Positions 33,346-41,886 of a stretch of 48,379 nucleotides of DNA are shown in pieces. The notes below the pieces were generated by a model. The model worked only from the letters and a program-made list of their open reading frames with translations, was not told the DNA's origin and did no database searches. This DNA is from Bryobacterales bacterium. GTDB taxonomy: Bacteria; Acidobacteriota; Terriglobia; Bryobacterales; UBA6623. The stretch covers positions 1 through 48,379 of the forward strand of contig JAJEHF010000184.1 in the NCBI GenBank assembly GCA_022823865.1. The letters run 5' to 3'. The position numbers and the translations under genes were made by a program. Position 1 is the stretch's first letter. Each line of letters opens with the position of its first letter.

Positions 33346-34746
33346 ATGTCCGAACTCACGGCCCTCGCAGCAACTCGGCTTGCGCAACTCGTCCGCAAGA
33401 GAGAGGTGACCGCTACGGAGGTGGTCGAGGCTCACCTGAAAAGGACAAACGAACTGAATCCAAAGATCAACGCTATCACTGACCTTCAAGCGGAGAGCGC
33501 CTTGGAGCGGGCCGCTCAAACCGACGCCTGTCTACGTGGGAACCGGGGCCCGCTGGGCGGGCTCACGGGAGTTCCTATCACCATCAAGAGTTCGATCGCC
33601 GCCGAAGGTTTCCGCCAAGAATGCGGGACCAGGCTGCGCCTCGGCGAAGTGGCACGAGCGGATGCACCGCTTGTCTCGGTCTTGAAGCACGAGGGAGCGA
33701 TTGTCCTCGGCACCACGAATGTGCCCGAGTTCTTGATGGCCTACGAAACGGACAATGCCATTTACGGCAGGACTCGCTCCCCGCTGAACCTGGATTTCAC
33801 CCCAGGAGGTTCCAGCGGCGGCTGCTCTGCTGCGGTGGCGGGGCAGCTCTCAGCGGGCAGCTTTGGCAGCGACGCCGGCGGGTCAGTGCGCGTTCCGGCA
33901 CATTTCTGCGGACTGTACGGATTCAAAGCAACGCCGGGTGTGATTCCCCGCACGGGTCACTGGCCGTCCGTCGCCGGACCTTCCGTGACGCTGGCCGCTG
34001 TGGGGCCGCTGACGCGGACAGCTGAGGACCTCAGATTCTTCGCGACGATAACATTCGCCCGGCACTCGGACGATATCTCCTGCGTGCCGGAATTCGTGCC
34101 AATGTGGCATCCCGAAGAGATCATTCGGGAGTGCCGAGTTGGGTGGTTCGACCATGCTTGGAACACCCCTGTGACTGCGGAGACCCGAGCTGCAATCCAG
34201 ACCACAGTAACGGCAATGCAGGAACGGGGATTCCAGATGGAGCGCATCGAGCCTACCGGACTGGAACGTGCGCCCAGCATCTGGTGGCTCTTGTTCGGAA
34301 AGTGCCTCAGGACGCTCATCGAAGGATCGGTGCCGGAGGGCTATCGCCTTCATCCGCTGTCGTACGAGGCCATGGCGACGGACCGCGAAGCCGCGGCGAC
34401 TACCTACGAAGATCTTCTCTTGGGCTGGGTTGCCCAGGACCAGTTGCGCAGCAAGTTCCGGGAGTTGATGAATAGGTACACGTTCCTGCTCTGCCCTGTC
34501 GCCGCCATCCCGTCCTTCCGCCACGGGGAGCGGCGATGGACTATCGATGGCGAAGAAGTCACGTACCCCAACGCCTTCGTCTACAGCCAAGTGGTCAACG
34601 TGCTCGGCGCTCCCGCAGCCACGATCCCGGTCGCCACGTCAAGCAGTGGCGTACCGATCGGAGTGCAGTTGATCGGCCGCCCATACGACGACTGGACAGT
34701 CATGACCGGCGTCAAGGAAGTGGCGGCGGCGCTTGGACAGGCCTGA
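33346..34746 (+). CDS. Amidase signature family enzyme
   Basis: A 466-residue amidase of the Ser-cisSer-Lys family. The catalytic Lys81 lies in GVPITIKSSIA, the cis-serine Ser156 in FTPGGSSGGCSAA, and the nucleophile Ser180 in GSDAGGSVRVPA. Length and the C-terminal AAGAP-like ending region (VLGAPAATIPVATSSSGVPI, QLIGRPYDD) are normal. No adjacent gatB or gatC, so it is a free-standing amidase rather than GatA, with unknown substrate. The ATG at 33346 is chosen over a TTG at 33328 because the family starts there. Base composition looks somewhat less GC-rich than the neighbouring genes. Confidence 0.9.
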   Translation: MSELTALAATRLAQLVRKREVTATEVVEAHLKRTNELNPKINAITDLQAESALERAAQTDACLRGNRGPLGGLTGVPITIKSSIAAEGFRQECGTRLRLGEVARADAPLVSVLKHEGAIVLGTTNVPEFLMAYETDNAIYGRTRSPLNLDFTPGGSSGGCSAAVAGQLSAGSFGSDAGGSVRVPAHFCGLYGFKATPGVIPRTGHWPSVAGPSVTLAAVGPLTRTAEDLRFFATITFARHSDDISCVPEFVPMWHPEEIIRECRVGWFDHAWNTPVTAETRAAIQTTVTAMQERGFQMERIEPTGLERAPSIWWLLFGKCLRTLIEGSVPEGYRLHPLSYEAMATDREAAATTYEDLLLGWVAQDQLRSKFRELMNRYTFLLCPVAAIPSFRHGERRWTIDGEEVTYPNAFVYSQVVNVLGAPAATIPVATSSSGVPIGVQLIGRPYDDWTVMTGVKEVAAALGQA

Positions 34747-34764
34747 CCGACGGCAGGTTAGTCT

Positions 34765-35325
34765 TCAAGCCCGCCCCAAGTAGCTGCCATCCGCCGTGTT
34801 GACGCGGATCGACTCGCCTTCCTTGATGAATTGCGGCACCTGCACCACCAGTCCCGTCTCGGTCTTGGCCGGCTTGGTGACATTGGTGACGGTGGCGCTC
34901 TTGATGGCAGGCTCGGTCTCGACGACTTCCAAATCTACGGCCGCAGGCAGGTCTAGGTTGAACGGCACGCCGTCCATGAACTGCACCCTTACCACCGTGT
35001 CCGGGATCATGTAGTTCACTTGGCTGCCGAGTTGCTCCGCCGAGAGTTCGATCTGCTCGTAGTTCTCGGTATTCATCAGGTGGTAGCTGCCGCCATCGGA
35101 ATACAGGTACTGCATCTCCTGCGACACGAGCATGACCTTTGGCACGAAATCTTCCGAGGAGAACTTCAACTCCACCATCGCTCCCGAGCGATGGTTGCGC
35201 ATCTTTGCCTGGACGAAGCCCCGCTTGTTGCCCGGGGTCCTGTGCTCGGTCTTGTGAATGGTGCAAATATCGCCGTTATGGCGAATCACCATGCCCGGAC
35301 GCAGCTGCGTGGCTTGTACGTTCAA
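34765..35325 (-). CDS. efp: Translation elongation factor P, TTG start
   Basis: A 186-residue EF-P, which binds between the P and E sites of the ribosome and relieves stalling at polyproline. The three-domain length is normal and the sequence is clear from QATQLRPGMVIRHNGD to the C-terminal EGESIRVNTADGSYLGRA. The start is a TTG at 35325: it is preceded by AAGGGGG with a seven-base spacer and places the conserved first strand correctly; the only upstream in-frame sequence is unrelated. The domain I tip loop reads TPGNKRGFV: aligned with E. coli EF-P, the modified Lys34 position is Asn, with Lys one place later. A TACAAT at 35382-35387 (minus strand) could be its -10 element. Confidence 0.94.
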   Translation of the reverse strand: MNVQATQLRPGMVIRHNGDICTIHKTEHRTPGNKRGFVQAKMRNHRSGAMVELKFSSEDFVPKVMLVSQEMQYLYSDGGSYHLMNTENYEQIELSAEQLGSQVNYMIPDTVVRVQFMDGVPFNLDLPAAVDLEVVETEPAIKSATVTNVTKPAKTETGLVVQVPQFIKEGESIRVNTADGSYLGRA

Positions 35326-35332
35326 GTCGTGT

Positions 35333-35339
35333 CCCCCTT
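35333..35339 (-). promoter_or_regulatory. Ribosome-binding site that fixes the efp TTG start
   Basis: AAGGGGG on the minus strand, seven bases before the TTG at 35325. It decides in favour of this non-ATG start, since no ATG or GTG fits the conserved EF-P N-terminus. Confidence 0.7.
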
Positions 35340-35437
35340 CCGGCCGTCCCGGCAACGCTCCGGCACCGTGCCATTGGAGCCATTGTATCGTCGCACCTGG
35401 CAGGCCTAGCCTCGGGCACCGTTCCCGAACCGGCGGT

Positions 35438-37201
35438 CTACTGCACTGAGATCTCGAACGGCGCCATGTACATGGCACCGTCGCTCAGCCTATTGGCGAT
35501 GCGTTCCAGCTCGCTGACAGCACGTTTGGCTGCACCTAGCTCTCGCGGCACGAGCGAGCGAGCTGCCGCAGCCGAGAGGTCGCCGGACATCAGCGACTCC
35601 AGCATGGAGCGCCGCTCGGGGTAGGTGACGATCCTGACCGTCTCGTCGGGATCGATCTCGGCGATCTCCTTGACTCGCTCCACCGCGTCCAAGTAGCCGC
35701 CCAGCGAGTCCACGAGCCCGTTCTTCTCAGCTTGCGAGCCGATCCAGACCCGCCCTTCGGCCAACTCGGCTATGGACTCGGCATCGTCTCCGCGGCCCTC
35801 GGCGACCCGGTTGACAAAAGTCTCATAGATCGAGTCGACGTATCCGCGCAACTTCGCCCGCTCGGCACTGGTCATGGGACCGTAGTCCGATTCGATCGCG
35901 GTGAACTGGCCCCGGCTGAGGATCTCCTTGGTAATGCCGAGCTTGTTGTACAGGTCACGGAGATTCAACCGGATCGTGAAGACGCCGATTGACCCGGTAT
36001 ACGTGCCCGGATAGGCCAAGATCGGCACATCGGGCACAGCGGCGATGTAGTAGCCGCCTGAAGCGGCCACGTTCGCCATGGAAACCACCACCGGCTTCTC
36101 TTGGCCCAGCCGACGCACCGCGTGGAGCATTTGCTCCGATGCGATGGCGTCACCACCGGGCGAGTCGATGCGCAGAATCACCCCATCGACGCTCTCGTCC
36201 TCGCGAATGGAGTCGATCTGCGCGATGAAGTCGCCCGATGCGAGAGTTCCGGACGGGCCCCCGAACGGCGTCGGATCGGAGTAGCCGCTATAGATCGTCC
36301 CCGACGCGTGCACCATGGCGATCTTCGGGCCGCGAGAACGGCCGACGGCCGACTCTCTGGCGTAGGTTGACATCGCGACGCGGTCGATCTCCTCAACTTC
36401 GACGGCCTCGCTGAGTTCCTCGTAGAACTCGTCCTTGTAGAGCACCGCATCGCTGAGGCCGTGCTCGCGAGCCTCGGCCGCCGCGAACGGCCCTTCGTCC
36501 ACCACGGCCCGCCAGTGCGCCGCATCCTGGCCGCGCCCGGCGGCGATGCCATCGAGCAACTGGGCGTAGAACTCGTCCAGCATCTCGTCCAGCACCTGGC
36601 GCCACTCCGGCGACATCTCTTCGCGCGAGTACGGTTCGCCAGCACTCTTGTAGCGGCCGGTGCGGATCAGCTCCGCTTCCACTCCCAGTTTGTCCAGCGC
36701 GCCCTTGAAGAACATGATTTCCAAGCGCAGTCCGCTCAGCGAGAGGTAGCTCTCGGGCTGGATCACGATTCGATCGGCGAGCGCAGCGATGTAGTAGTCC
36801 TCGCGGCCCGCCAATTCCAGAAACGCCCAGACCGGCTTGCCAGACTCCTTGAAGGCTTCGATCGCCCAGCGCAGTTCCTGCGCTTTGGCCCAGCCCGCGC
36901 GCGATCCGTCGCACTGCAGGACCAAGGCCTTGATGCGATCGTCTTCCGCAGCCCGGCGAATCGCCCGGACCTGATCGAAGAGGGTGGCTTTTCCCGCTTT
37001 GTCGAAGCTCAGGTAGTCGGGCAGGTTCCAGTCGATGTACTCAGGAATGTCCCCGCTGAGCGATACCACGACGGCCGAATCCGGCCCGATCTCGGTGGAG
37101 TCGCTCTGGGAGATCACCAGAGCCAGCAGGACGACAAAGCTCAGGCCCGCCGCGACTGCGAGCGCGATGCCGACCAGCATGCCCTTGACGAATTGACTCA
37201 T
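35438..37201 (-). CDS. sppA: Signal peptide peptidase SppA, long (67K) type
   Basis: A 587-residue SppA of the two-repeat form found in Gram-negative bacteria; it digests cleaved signal peptides in the membrane. One membrane helix at residues 8-31 anchors it. The catalytic dyad is split between the repeats as expected: Lys185 in RTGRYKSAGEPYSREEM and Ser381 in MANVAASGGYYIAA, each close to the E. coli positions. The ATG at 37201 is chosen because GGAGG lies five bases before it; an ATG 21 bases further upstream lacks one. It follows the pseudopilin genes after a 76-base gap on the same strand and a TACAAT lies in that gap, so it may have its own promoter. Confidence 0.93.
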   Translation of the reverse strand: MSQFVKGMLVGIALAVAAGLSFVVLLALVISQSDSTEIGPDSAVVVSLSGDIPEYIDWNLPDYLSFDKAGKATLFDQVRAIRRAAEDDRIKALVLQCDGSRAGWAKAQELRWAIEAFKESGKPVWAFLELAGREDYYIAALADRIVIQPESYLSLSGLRLEIMFFKGALDKLGVEAELIRTGRYKSAGEPYSREEMSPEWRQVLDEMLDEFYAQLLDGIAAGRGQDAAHWRAVVDEGPFAAAEAREHGLSDAVLYKDEFYEELSEAVEVEEIDRVAMSTYARESAVGRSRGPKIAMVHASGTIYSGYSDPTPFGGPSGTLASGDFIAQIDSIREDESVDGVILRIDSPGGDAIASEQMLHAVRRLGQEKPVVVSMANVAASGGYYIAAVPDVPILAYPGTYTGSIGVFTIRLNLRDLYNKLGITKEILSRGQFTAIESDYGPMTSAERAKLRGYVDSIYETFVNRVAEGRGDDAESIAELAEGRVWIGSQAEKNGLVDSLGGYLDAVERVKEIAEIDPDETVRIVTYPERRSMLESLMSGDLSAAAARSLVPRELGAAKRAVSELERIANRLSDGAMYMAPFEISVQ

Positions 37202-37277
37202 TGCCGCCTCCGCATGGCTCATTGTACAAGTGGCCGGTCCGGGGAATTTCGCGGCCGCGCGCGTATCGGTGCGCCCG

Positions 37278-37682
37278 CTACCACTCGTTGTAAGGAGTGC
37301 CCGCCAGCGACGTCTTGTCCGAACCGCTGCGCACGTCGAACAGGCCGGACTCGCCGGTCGGGCCGGTCTCGTTGATCAACTCCCAGGTGTCGCGAGAATT
37401 GGTGATGGGATCGATCGGGATTTCGCGCAGGTAGCCCTCGTCAACCAAGTCCGCGAGTGACTGGGGCGGCATTTCCTTGTCGTAGGTGTACTGGTCAATC
37501 ACGGACCGGATCGTGAGCAGGTTCGAGCGAAGCACGCTTTCCCGCGCCCTGACGATTGCCGAGGAGTAGAAGGGGACGGCGATCGACACGATCGTGACGA
37601 TGATCGTCAGCACGACCATCATCTCCAAGAGGGTGAAACCCGCACGAGCCTCGGCGGGAGGAGCCAGTGCGCGGCCTACCAT
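37278..37682 (-). CDS. Type II secretion pseudopilin, GspG-like
   Basis: A 134-residue type IV pilin-like protein. The prepilin peptidase site is AG|FTLLEMM with cleavage after Gly15 and the conserved Glu at mature position 5 (Glu20), followed by a hydrophobic helix VVLTIIVTIVSIAVPFYSSA. The C-terminal part (LADLVDEGYLREIPIDPITN, LFDVRSGSD, GTPYNEW) matches the GspG pattern, including the region that binds calcium in known GspGs. It overlaps the preceding pseudopilin by seven bases. The ending PYNEW mirrors the RYSEW of that neighbour, so the two are probably paralogues from a tandem duplication. Confidence 0.88.
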   Translation of the reverse strand: MVGRALAPPAEARAGFTLLEMMVVLTIIVTIVSIAVPFYSSAIVRARESVLRSNLLTIRSVIDQYTYDKEMPPQSLADLVDEGYLREIPIDPITNSRDTWELINETGPTGESGLFDVRSGSDKTSLAGTPYNEW

Positions 37683-38410
37683 TCGCTGTACCTCGTGCCG
37701 TCGAGCGAGATGCCCTGGCTCAACGAGTAGACGTCAAACACGTTGCGGCCACTCCAGCTCCGGCCCTGCGGATTGTCCGACACCGACAGCAGGCCCCACT
37801 CGCTCCTCCCAGTCATCGGGTCCACCGGAATCGAGCGCAAGAAGCGAATGGCCTGCGGCTCGTCGTCCATTGCCAGCGGATCCTCGGGCATGTCACCGAA
37901 TTCGCCTTGCTGAGAACGATCGCCCCCGAATGCGCCGCCGCTGCCGATCTGGGACCCGGTCGGGCGCCGCGATCCGATCCCGCCCATCGGATTCGGGCGG
38001 CTTCCCAGTGAACGCGAGGGTTCCAGGCCGATGCCGGGCATGCCCTGGCCCATGCCGCCTGTCGGCAGTCCGCCCGACATCGGGCCGACTTCGACGCCTT
38101 CGACGAGTTCTTCCAAGCTCGTGGGATAGCCGTGGTTGTTGGGATCTAGCTGGCCCAGCCTGCCTTTGTCTGCCATGTCCTTGTAGCGGTCGATAGCCAC
38201 ACGGATTTCGGTCAGCGCCGAGCGCAGGCGGCGCTCCTTTTCCCTCTGTACCTTGACCCGCGCCACGGGCACGGCCATCGTGGAGAGGATCAGCATCAGG
38301 CTGAACGCCACGATCAGCTCGATCAAGGTTAGGCCGGTCTCGCCCGAGCTTGGCGCAAGTTGCCGCGCCACTCGTCGCGTCCAGCGCCCGGTCCTTCGCT
38401 GCGCGCGCAT
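37676..38410 (-). CDS. Large pseudopilin with Gly/Met/Pro-rich insert
   Basis: A 244-residue pseudopilin: basic leader, cleavage site ETG|LTLIELIVAF after Gly26 with Glu31 at mature position 5, then a long helix (LMLILSTMAVPVARVKVQRE). After ALTEIRVAIDRYKDMADKGR and YPTSLEELVEGVE comes a low-complexity insert of about 55 residues (roughly 112-165) rich in Gly, Met, Pro, Ser and Arg, then FLRSIPVDPMTGRSEWGLLS and the ending DGTRYSEW. The flanking parts are GspG-like, so the insert interrupts a GspG-type fold. It sits between the secretin (six-base gap) and the small pseudopilin (seven-base overlap). Confidence 0.8.
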   Translation of the reverse strand: MRAQRRTGRWTRRVARQLAPSSGETGLTLIELIVAFSLMLILSTMAVPVARVKVQREKERRLRSALTEIRVAIDRYKDMADKGRLGQLDPNNHGYPTSLEELVEGVEVGPMSGGLPTGGMGQGMPGIGLEPSRSLGSRPNPMGGIGSRRPTGSQIGSGGAFGGDRSQQGEFGDMPEDPLAMDDEPQAIRFLRSIPVDPMTGRSEWGLLSVSDNPQGRSWSGRNVFDVYSLSQGISLDGTRYSEW

Positions 38411-38416
38411 AGGCTC

Positions 38417-40819
38417 CTACTCGACTGTGACCTCGGTTTCCAGCGGCTGGACATCCAAGGTGCGGTTGGATGCGTCGCGAGGAGCGTTCGCGGTCACCCG
38501 GAGCTGTGCCGCGCCGGGTGCGAGACCTTCGAACGTCAGCGTGACGAGCACCCCTTCGCCGTCGGCGCCGCCCGCCCCGGGAAAGCGCGAGATGTTGACA
38601 GCCGCCAGCCCGTTGGCATGCCTGATGCTGCGCGAGAAAATGATGTCGCTGGCGTCATCGCCGGCAAGAAACGGTCCTCTCTCGATCCCGACCAGGCGCA
38701 ACTTCTCCCGATCGTATTGAACGCGCAGGGGCATGCTGGCCAGTTCGACGGCATCGCCGACCACCACGGAGAGGGTGGCCCGCTGGTCGACCGGAATCAC
38801 TGCCATTTCCGGCTCCAAGCTCAGCCGCGGACCTTGGGGGGCCGGCACCTCGGCGGCATCGGGATCTTCGGGGCGATCAGGTTGAGGCTGGGGCGTATCC
38901 GTCGCGGGTGTGGACGGCGTGGCGTCGTCACTTGGCTGCGGCTCCGCCGCCTCTGGTTCGGGTTGGGGTGTAGCCGCAGGGTCGGGTGGCGGCGCTTGCT
39001 CGGAGCGAACTGCGGCAGGGTCGCCGGGCTCAACTCCCAGCGCCGGCTGGCCGTTGCCCTGCTGCTCGTAGCGCAACTCGAACTTTTGGTCCGTGCCGGA
39101 CGCGATCGCCCGCAAGTTGCTCTGTTCGATGCCCGGCATCCGCACGATATGGGGAATCAGAACCAGCAGGATCTCGCTCTCGGAACGCTGCACGTCCTCG
39201 TCGCTGAAGAGCTTGCCAATCACGGGAATCTCGCTGAGGAACGGCACGCCAGCCCTGGTCGTGAAGATCTGTGACTGGTTCAGGCCGCCGATGACGCTGG
39301 CCTCGCCCTCCTGCACGCGGATGTCATGCTGGATCGTGCGCTGGCCGATGACAGGCTGCGAGATTCCGCCGATGTCGACGAAATCGCGCACGTTGGAAAT
39401 CTCGACTTCGACATGCATCGAGACCTCGCGGTTCGCGTGGATCTTGGGAGTCAGCGAGACGTTCACGCCGACGTCGGTGTAGGTGAACTGGGTGTTCACC
39501 AACGGATTGATGCCCACGCCGCCGACCCCGGGCTGAAAGCTGCCGGTGGCGATCGGGATGCGGTCGCCGATGCGCAGGTCTGCCTGGTGGTTGTCAGCGG
39601 TGCGCACTCTTGGGGACTGGAGCAACTCGGTTTGCGAGTTGCTAAATAGTGCCGTGAGCTGGAAGCCGGGCAAGACGGTCGACCAACTTCCCACGCCAAC
39701 ATCGCCGAAGCGATTCAGCGCGATCCCGCCAGCGTCGGCGCCCGTGTAGCCGATCGGGAACTGCAAGCCCTTGCCGCCGGGCGAGGTCGGCGCGAGGCCG
39801 AGCGTGCGCTTCGTGGACTTGCTGGTCTCCAGCACCAACACGTCAACAACCACCTCGGGCTTGGGCTTGTCCATGTCGTGGACGATCTTCTCGGCGATAG
39901 CGACCTTGGAACGGCTGCCGCGGATCACCATGGCGTTCATGGAGGCCACCGTGAACAGCCGTCGCAGATCAGTCACCCCGCGGATCGCGGTCGTCACCTC
40001 GGCGAGGTCCTGCTGGGTCGAGAGGTTCGTCAGGTAGACCGTCTTGATCACCTCGTCTTCGAACTCCCGCCGCTTGTTGGGGTTGTCGTTGGCCACCATC
40101 ACCGTGTTGTGCGTGACAGGCTTCCAAAACGCCTTCGCGAGCAGGCCGACGTAGTCCAGAGCCTCGGGCAGGGTGGCATTGCGGATCTCGATCTCCACTT
40201 CGCTGTCGGAGAAGTCGGGATCGAACAGCACGTTGATCCCAGCAAGCTTGCCGATCGTCTCGAAGACGATCTTCGATTGCTCTTTCAGCATCAGGTTGAT
40301 CGGCTCGGTGGAAAGCGGCACCAGATCGGCGGGCTCGGTGATCGACCCCACCATTTGCGCCCGTTCGAATCGGGCCTCTTCGAGCGCGCTCTGCTGCGCC
40401 GCCGGGAACGCTTCCCCTGCAGGGGCATCCCGCCTCTCGAGCAGTTCGATGGTCCTGCGCCGCTCTTGCGCGGCAATGCTGGATGCGGGATCAATTGCGA
40501 ACGCCCGCTCGAACTCGGTCAGCGCCTCCTCGAGCAGTCCCTGCTGGCGCAAGTCCAGGCCCACGCTCACATGAGCCTGCCCGGCCACGAAGCGCATCCG
40601 GCGCTCGGCCAGCGTAAAGCGGCTATCGCGCGGCGACTCTTGGCTGGCCAAGCTATACATTTCCAACGCCTTGTCGAAATCGCCCGCCGCCTCCGCCGCG
40701 ACTCCCCGGCTATACAGGCCCCTTGCCTTGCGGGAGGCTGCCGCGGCCGCGTCGACCGCCACGAGCGAGACAAGCAGCACCGCCACCGCGCCCAAGCGCC
40801 CCGGTCGCATTGGTGGCAT
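38417..40819 (-). CDS. Secretin with N-terminal TPRs and C-terminal cohesin-like domain
   Basis: About 800 residues. After a signal peptide (RLGAVAVLLVSLVAVDAAAA) come tetratricopeptide-like repeats (about 30-135), an STN/N0-like domain (FETIGKLAGINVLFDPDFS), N-domains (IKTVYLTNLSTQQDLAEVTT, MNAMVIRGSRSKVAIAEKIV), and the secretin gate domain (LFSNSQTELLQSPRVRTADN, VNVSLTPKIHANREVSMHVE, VGVPFL-like AGVPFLSEIPVIGKLFS, LLVLIPHIVRMP). A Pro/Gln/Glu-rich linker (about 590-665) joins a final 135-residue beta domain with cohesin features (MPLRVQYDREKLRLVGIERG, GVLVTLTFEGLAPGAAQLRV). It should form the outer-membrane channel of a type II secretion or pilus machine. ATG candidates at 40846, 40819 and 40810 exist; 40819 is a compromise, as none has a strong ribosome-binding site. 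No GspE or GspF in the window. Confidence 0.85.
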   Translation of the reverse strand: MPPMRPGRLGAVAVLLVSLVAVDAAAAASRKARGLYSRGVAAEAAGDFDKALEMYSLASQESPRDSRFTLAERRMRFVAGQAHVSVGLDLRQQGLLEEALTEFERAFAIDPASSIAAQERRRTIELLERRDAPAGEAFPAAQQSALEEARFERAQMVGSITEPADLVPLSTEPINLMLKEQSKIVFETIGKLAGINVLFDPDFSDSEVEIEIRNATLPEALDYVGLLAKAFWKPVTHNTVMVANDNPNKRREFEDEVIKTVYLTNLSTQQDLAEVTTAIRGVTDLRRLFTVASMNAMVIRGSRSKVAIAEKIVHDMDKPKPEVVVDVLVLETSKSTKRTLGLAPTSPGGKGLQFPIGYTGADAGGIALNRFGDVGVGSWSTVLPGFQLTALFSNSQTELLQSPRVRTADNHQADLRIGDRIPIATGSFQPGVGGVGINPLVNTQFTYTDVGVNVSLTPKIHANREVSMHVEVEISNVRDFVDIGGISQPVIGQRTIQHDIRVQEGEASVIGGLNQSQIFTTRAGVPFLSEIPVIGKLFSDEDVQRSESEILLVLIPHIVRMPGIEQSNLRAIASGTDQKFELRYEQQGNGQPALGVEPGDPAAVRSEQAPPPDPAATPQPEPEAAEPQPSDDATPSTPATDTPQPQPDRPEDPDAAEVPAPQGPRLSLEPEMAVIPVDQRATLSVVVGDAVELASMPLRVQYDREKLRLVGIERGPFLAGDDASDIIFSRSIRHANGLAAVNISRFPGAGGADGEGVLVTLTFEGLAPGAAQLRVTANAPRDASNRTLDVQPLETEVTVE

Positions 40820-40894
40820 GCTGGAGTATAGGGTCCGGGTGCGCATCGTCAGGCCGCTCTGAAGTAATGACGATGCGACGGGCCGTAACGTGGA

Positions 40895-41374
40895 ATGTCC
40901 AAGCCGAAGCGATCGGGGAGCAATGTGTTCGCGGAAAACCGCCGGGCGCGCCGGCTATTCACGCTCCAAGAGACCTTCGAGAGCGGCATGGTGCTCACCG
41001 GCGCCGAGGTCAAGTCGTGTCGTGCCGGCAAGATCCAGCTCGCCGACGCGTATGCGAGCGTGCGCAACGGCGAGATCTGGCTGCATAACGCCCATATCAG
41101 CGCGTACACTCACGCCACGGTCGGCAACGCCGAGCCCGTGCGCATGCGCAAGCTGCTGCTGCACCGCAGGGAGATCGACCGGCTGGCGGCCAAGGTCCAG
41201 CAGAAGGGGCTAACGCTGATCCCGACCAAGGTCTACGCGTCAAACGGGCGCATCAAGTGCGAGATCGCCCTCGCCAAGAGCAAGCAGCTCTACGACAAGC
41301 GCGACGAGAAGCGCAAGGCGATTGAAAAGGACGAGGCGAGAGAAGCTGTCCTTAGCCGCAGGGGTCGCGCGTAA
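40895..41374 (+). CDS. smpB: SsrA-binding protein SmpB
   Basis: A 159-residue SmpB, the partner of transfer-messenger RNA in rescue of stalled ribosomes. Conserved parts are NRRARRLFTLQETFESGMVL, TGAEVKSCRAGKIQLADAYA, WLHNAHISAYTHA, the RKLLLHRREIDRL block and the C-terminal KSKQLYDKRDEKRKAIEKDE tail that mimics an mRNA codon. The ATG at 40895 begins right at the family N-terminus. It is divergent from the secretin gene. The ssrA gene itself is not in the window as far as I can see. Confidence 0.96.
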   Translation: MSKPKRSGSNVFAENRRARRLFTLQETFESGMVLTGAEVKSCRAGKIQLADAYASVRNGEIWLHNAHISAYTHATVGNAEPVRMRKLLLHRREIDRLAAKVQQKGLTLIPTKVYASNGRIKCEIALAKSKQLYDKRDEKRKAIEKDEAREAVLSRRGRA

Positions 41375-41382
41375 GCCGGAAG

Positions 41383-41401
41383 CGGCGGCGCTCATCCGCC
41401 G
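41383..41401 (+). terminator. Hairpin after smpB
   Basis: CGGCGG and CCGCCG pair perfectly over a seven-base loop, nine bases after the smpB stop. The stem also covers the stop of the convergent small gene, so it could serve both. No T-run. Confidence 0.35.
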
Positions 41402-41751
41402 AACGGCTCGGCGAAGACGTAAAACTTGAATTTCGCAACCTGCGAGCCCACGCCCCAGCGCGCCACCTTGTAGTCAACCCTGAGGAAGCGCACGTCCGGG
41501 TTGGCGTCCAGGTCGAAGAGCAACTGCCAGACTCCGGCGTAGAACTTCTGGGGGAACGCGCGCAGCGGCTCCTCGATCCACTCCTCGCCATCGACGGAGC
41601 CCCGCACGCACACGTCGAGGCTCTGCTGCTCGACGATTTCGGTAATGCCCAGCGAAAGCAGCGCCCGGCCGCCGCCCGAAGCGATCTCGACCGGCTCTCC
41701 GGAGCCGCTCTCTTGCACGGTGGATTCAGAAAAGAGGAAGCCAGGAAGCAT
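41392..41751 (-). CDS. Hypothetical protein, beta-rich
   Basis: A 119-residue protein I do not recognise. It begins MLPGFLFSESTVQESGSG, has several likely beta strands (ALLSLGITEIVEQQSLDVCV, WQLLFDLDANPDVRFLRVDY) and ends FKFYVFAEPFGG. No signal peptide or motif stands out. Alternating strands, with a recurring idea of a measured value and its expected form, resemble small conserved proteins sometimes found beside mutS2 or smpB in Acidobacteriota, but that is an impression. The ATG at 41751 is chosen; an upstream ATG at 41799 is possible. It follows mutS2 on the same strand after about 135 bases, with a CGATGGC/GCCATCG hairpin around the mutS2 stop between them. Confidence 0.6.
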   Translation of the reverse strand: MLPGFLFSESTVQESGSGEPVEIASGGGRALLSLGITEIVEQQSLDVCVRGSVDGEEWIEEPLRAFPQKFYAGVWQLLFDLDANPDVRFLRVDYKVARWGVGSQVAKFKFYVFAEPFGG

Positions 41752-41886
41752 AACGGCCCGCACGCGTTGACCGCGCGCGGCGAATGGCCATTCTAGCACT
41801 TGCGCAGGGGCGGTCCCGGCGCGAGCCGGCAGACGCCGTTAGCGACAGATCCCCGAGCGGCGCAAGCGGGCCGATGGCGTGAGAAG

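Noticed and set aside
40820..40895. Transfer-messenger RNA gene next to smpB
   Set aside because: The divergent gap is under 80 bases and shows no tRNA-like ends; ssrA must be elsewhere.
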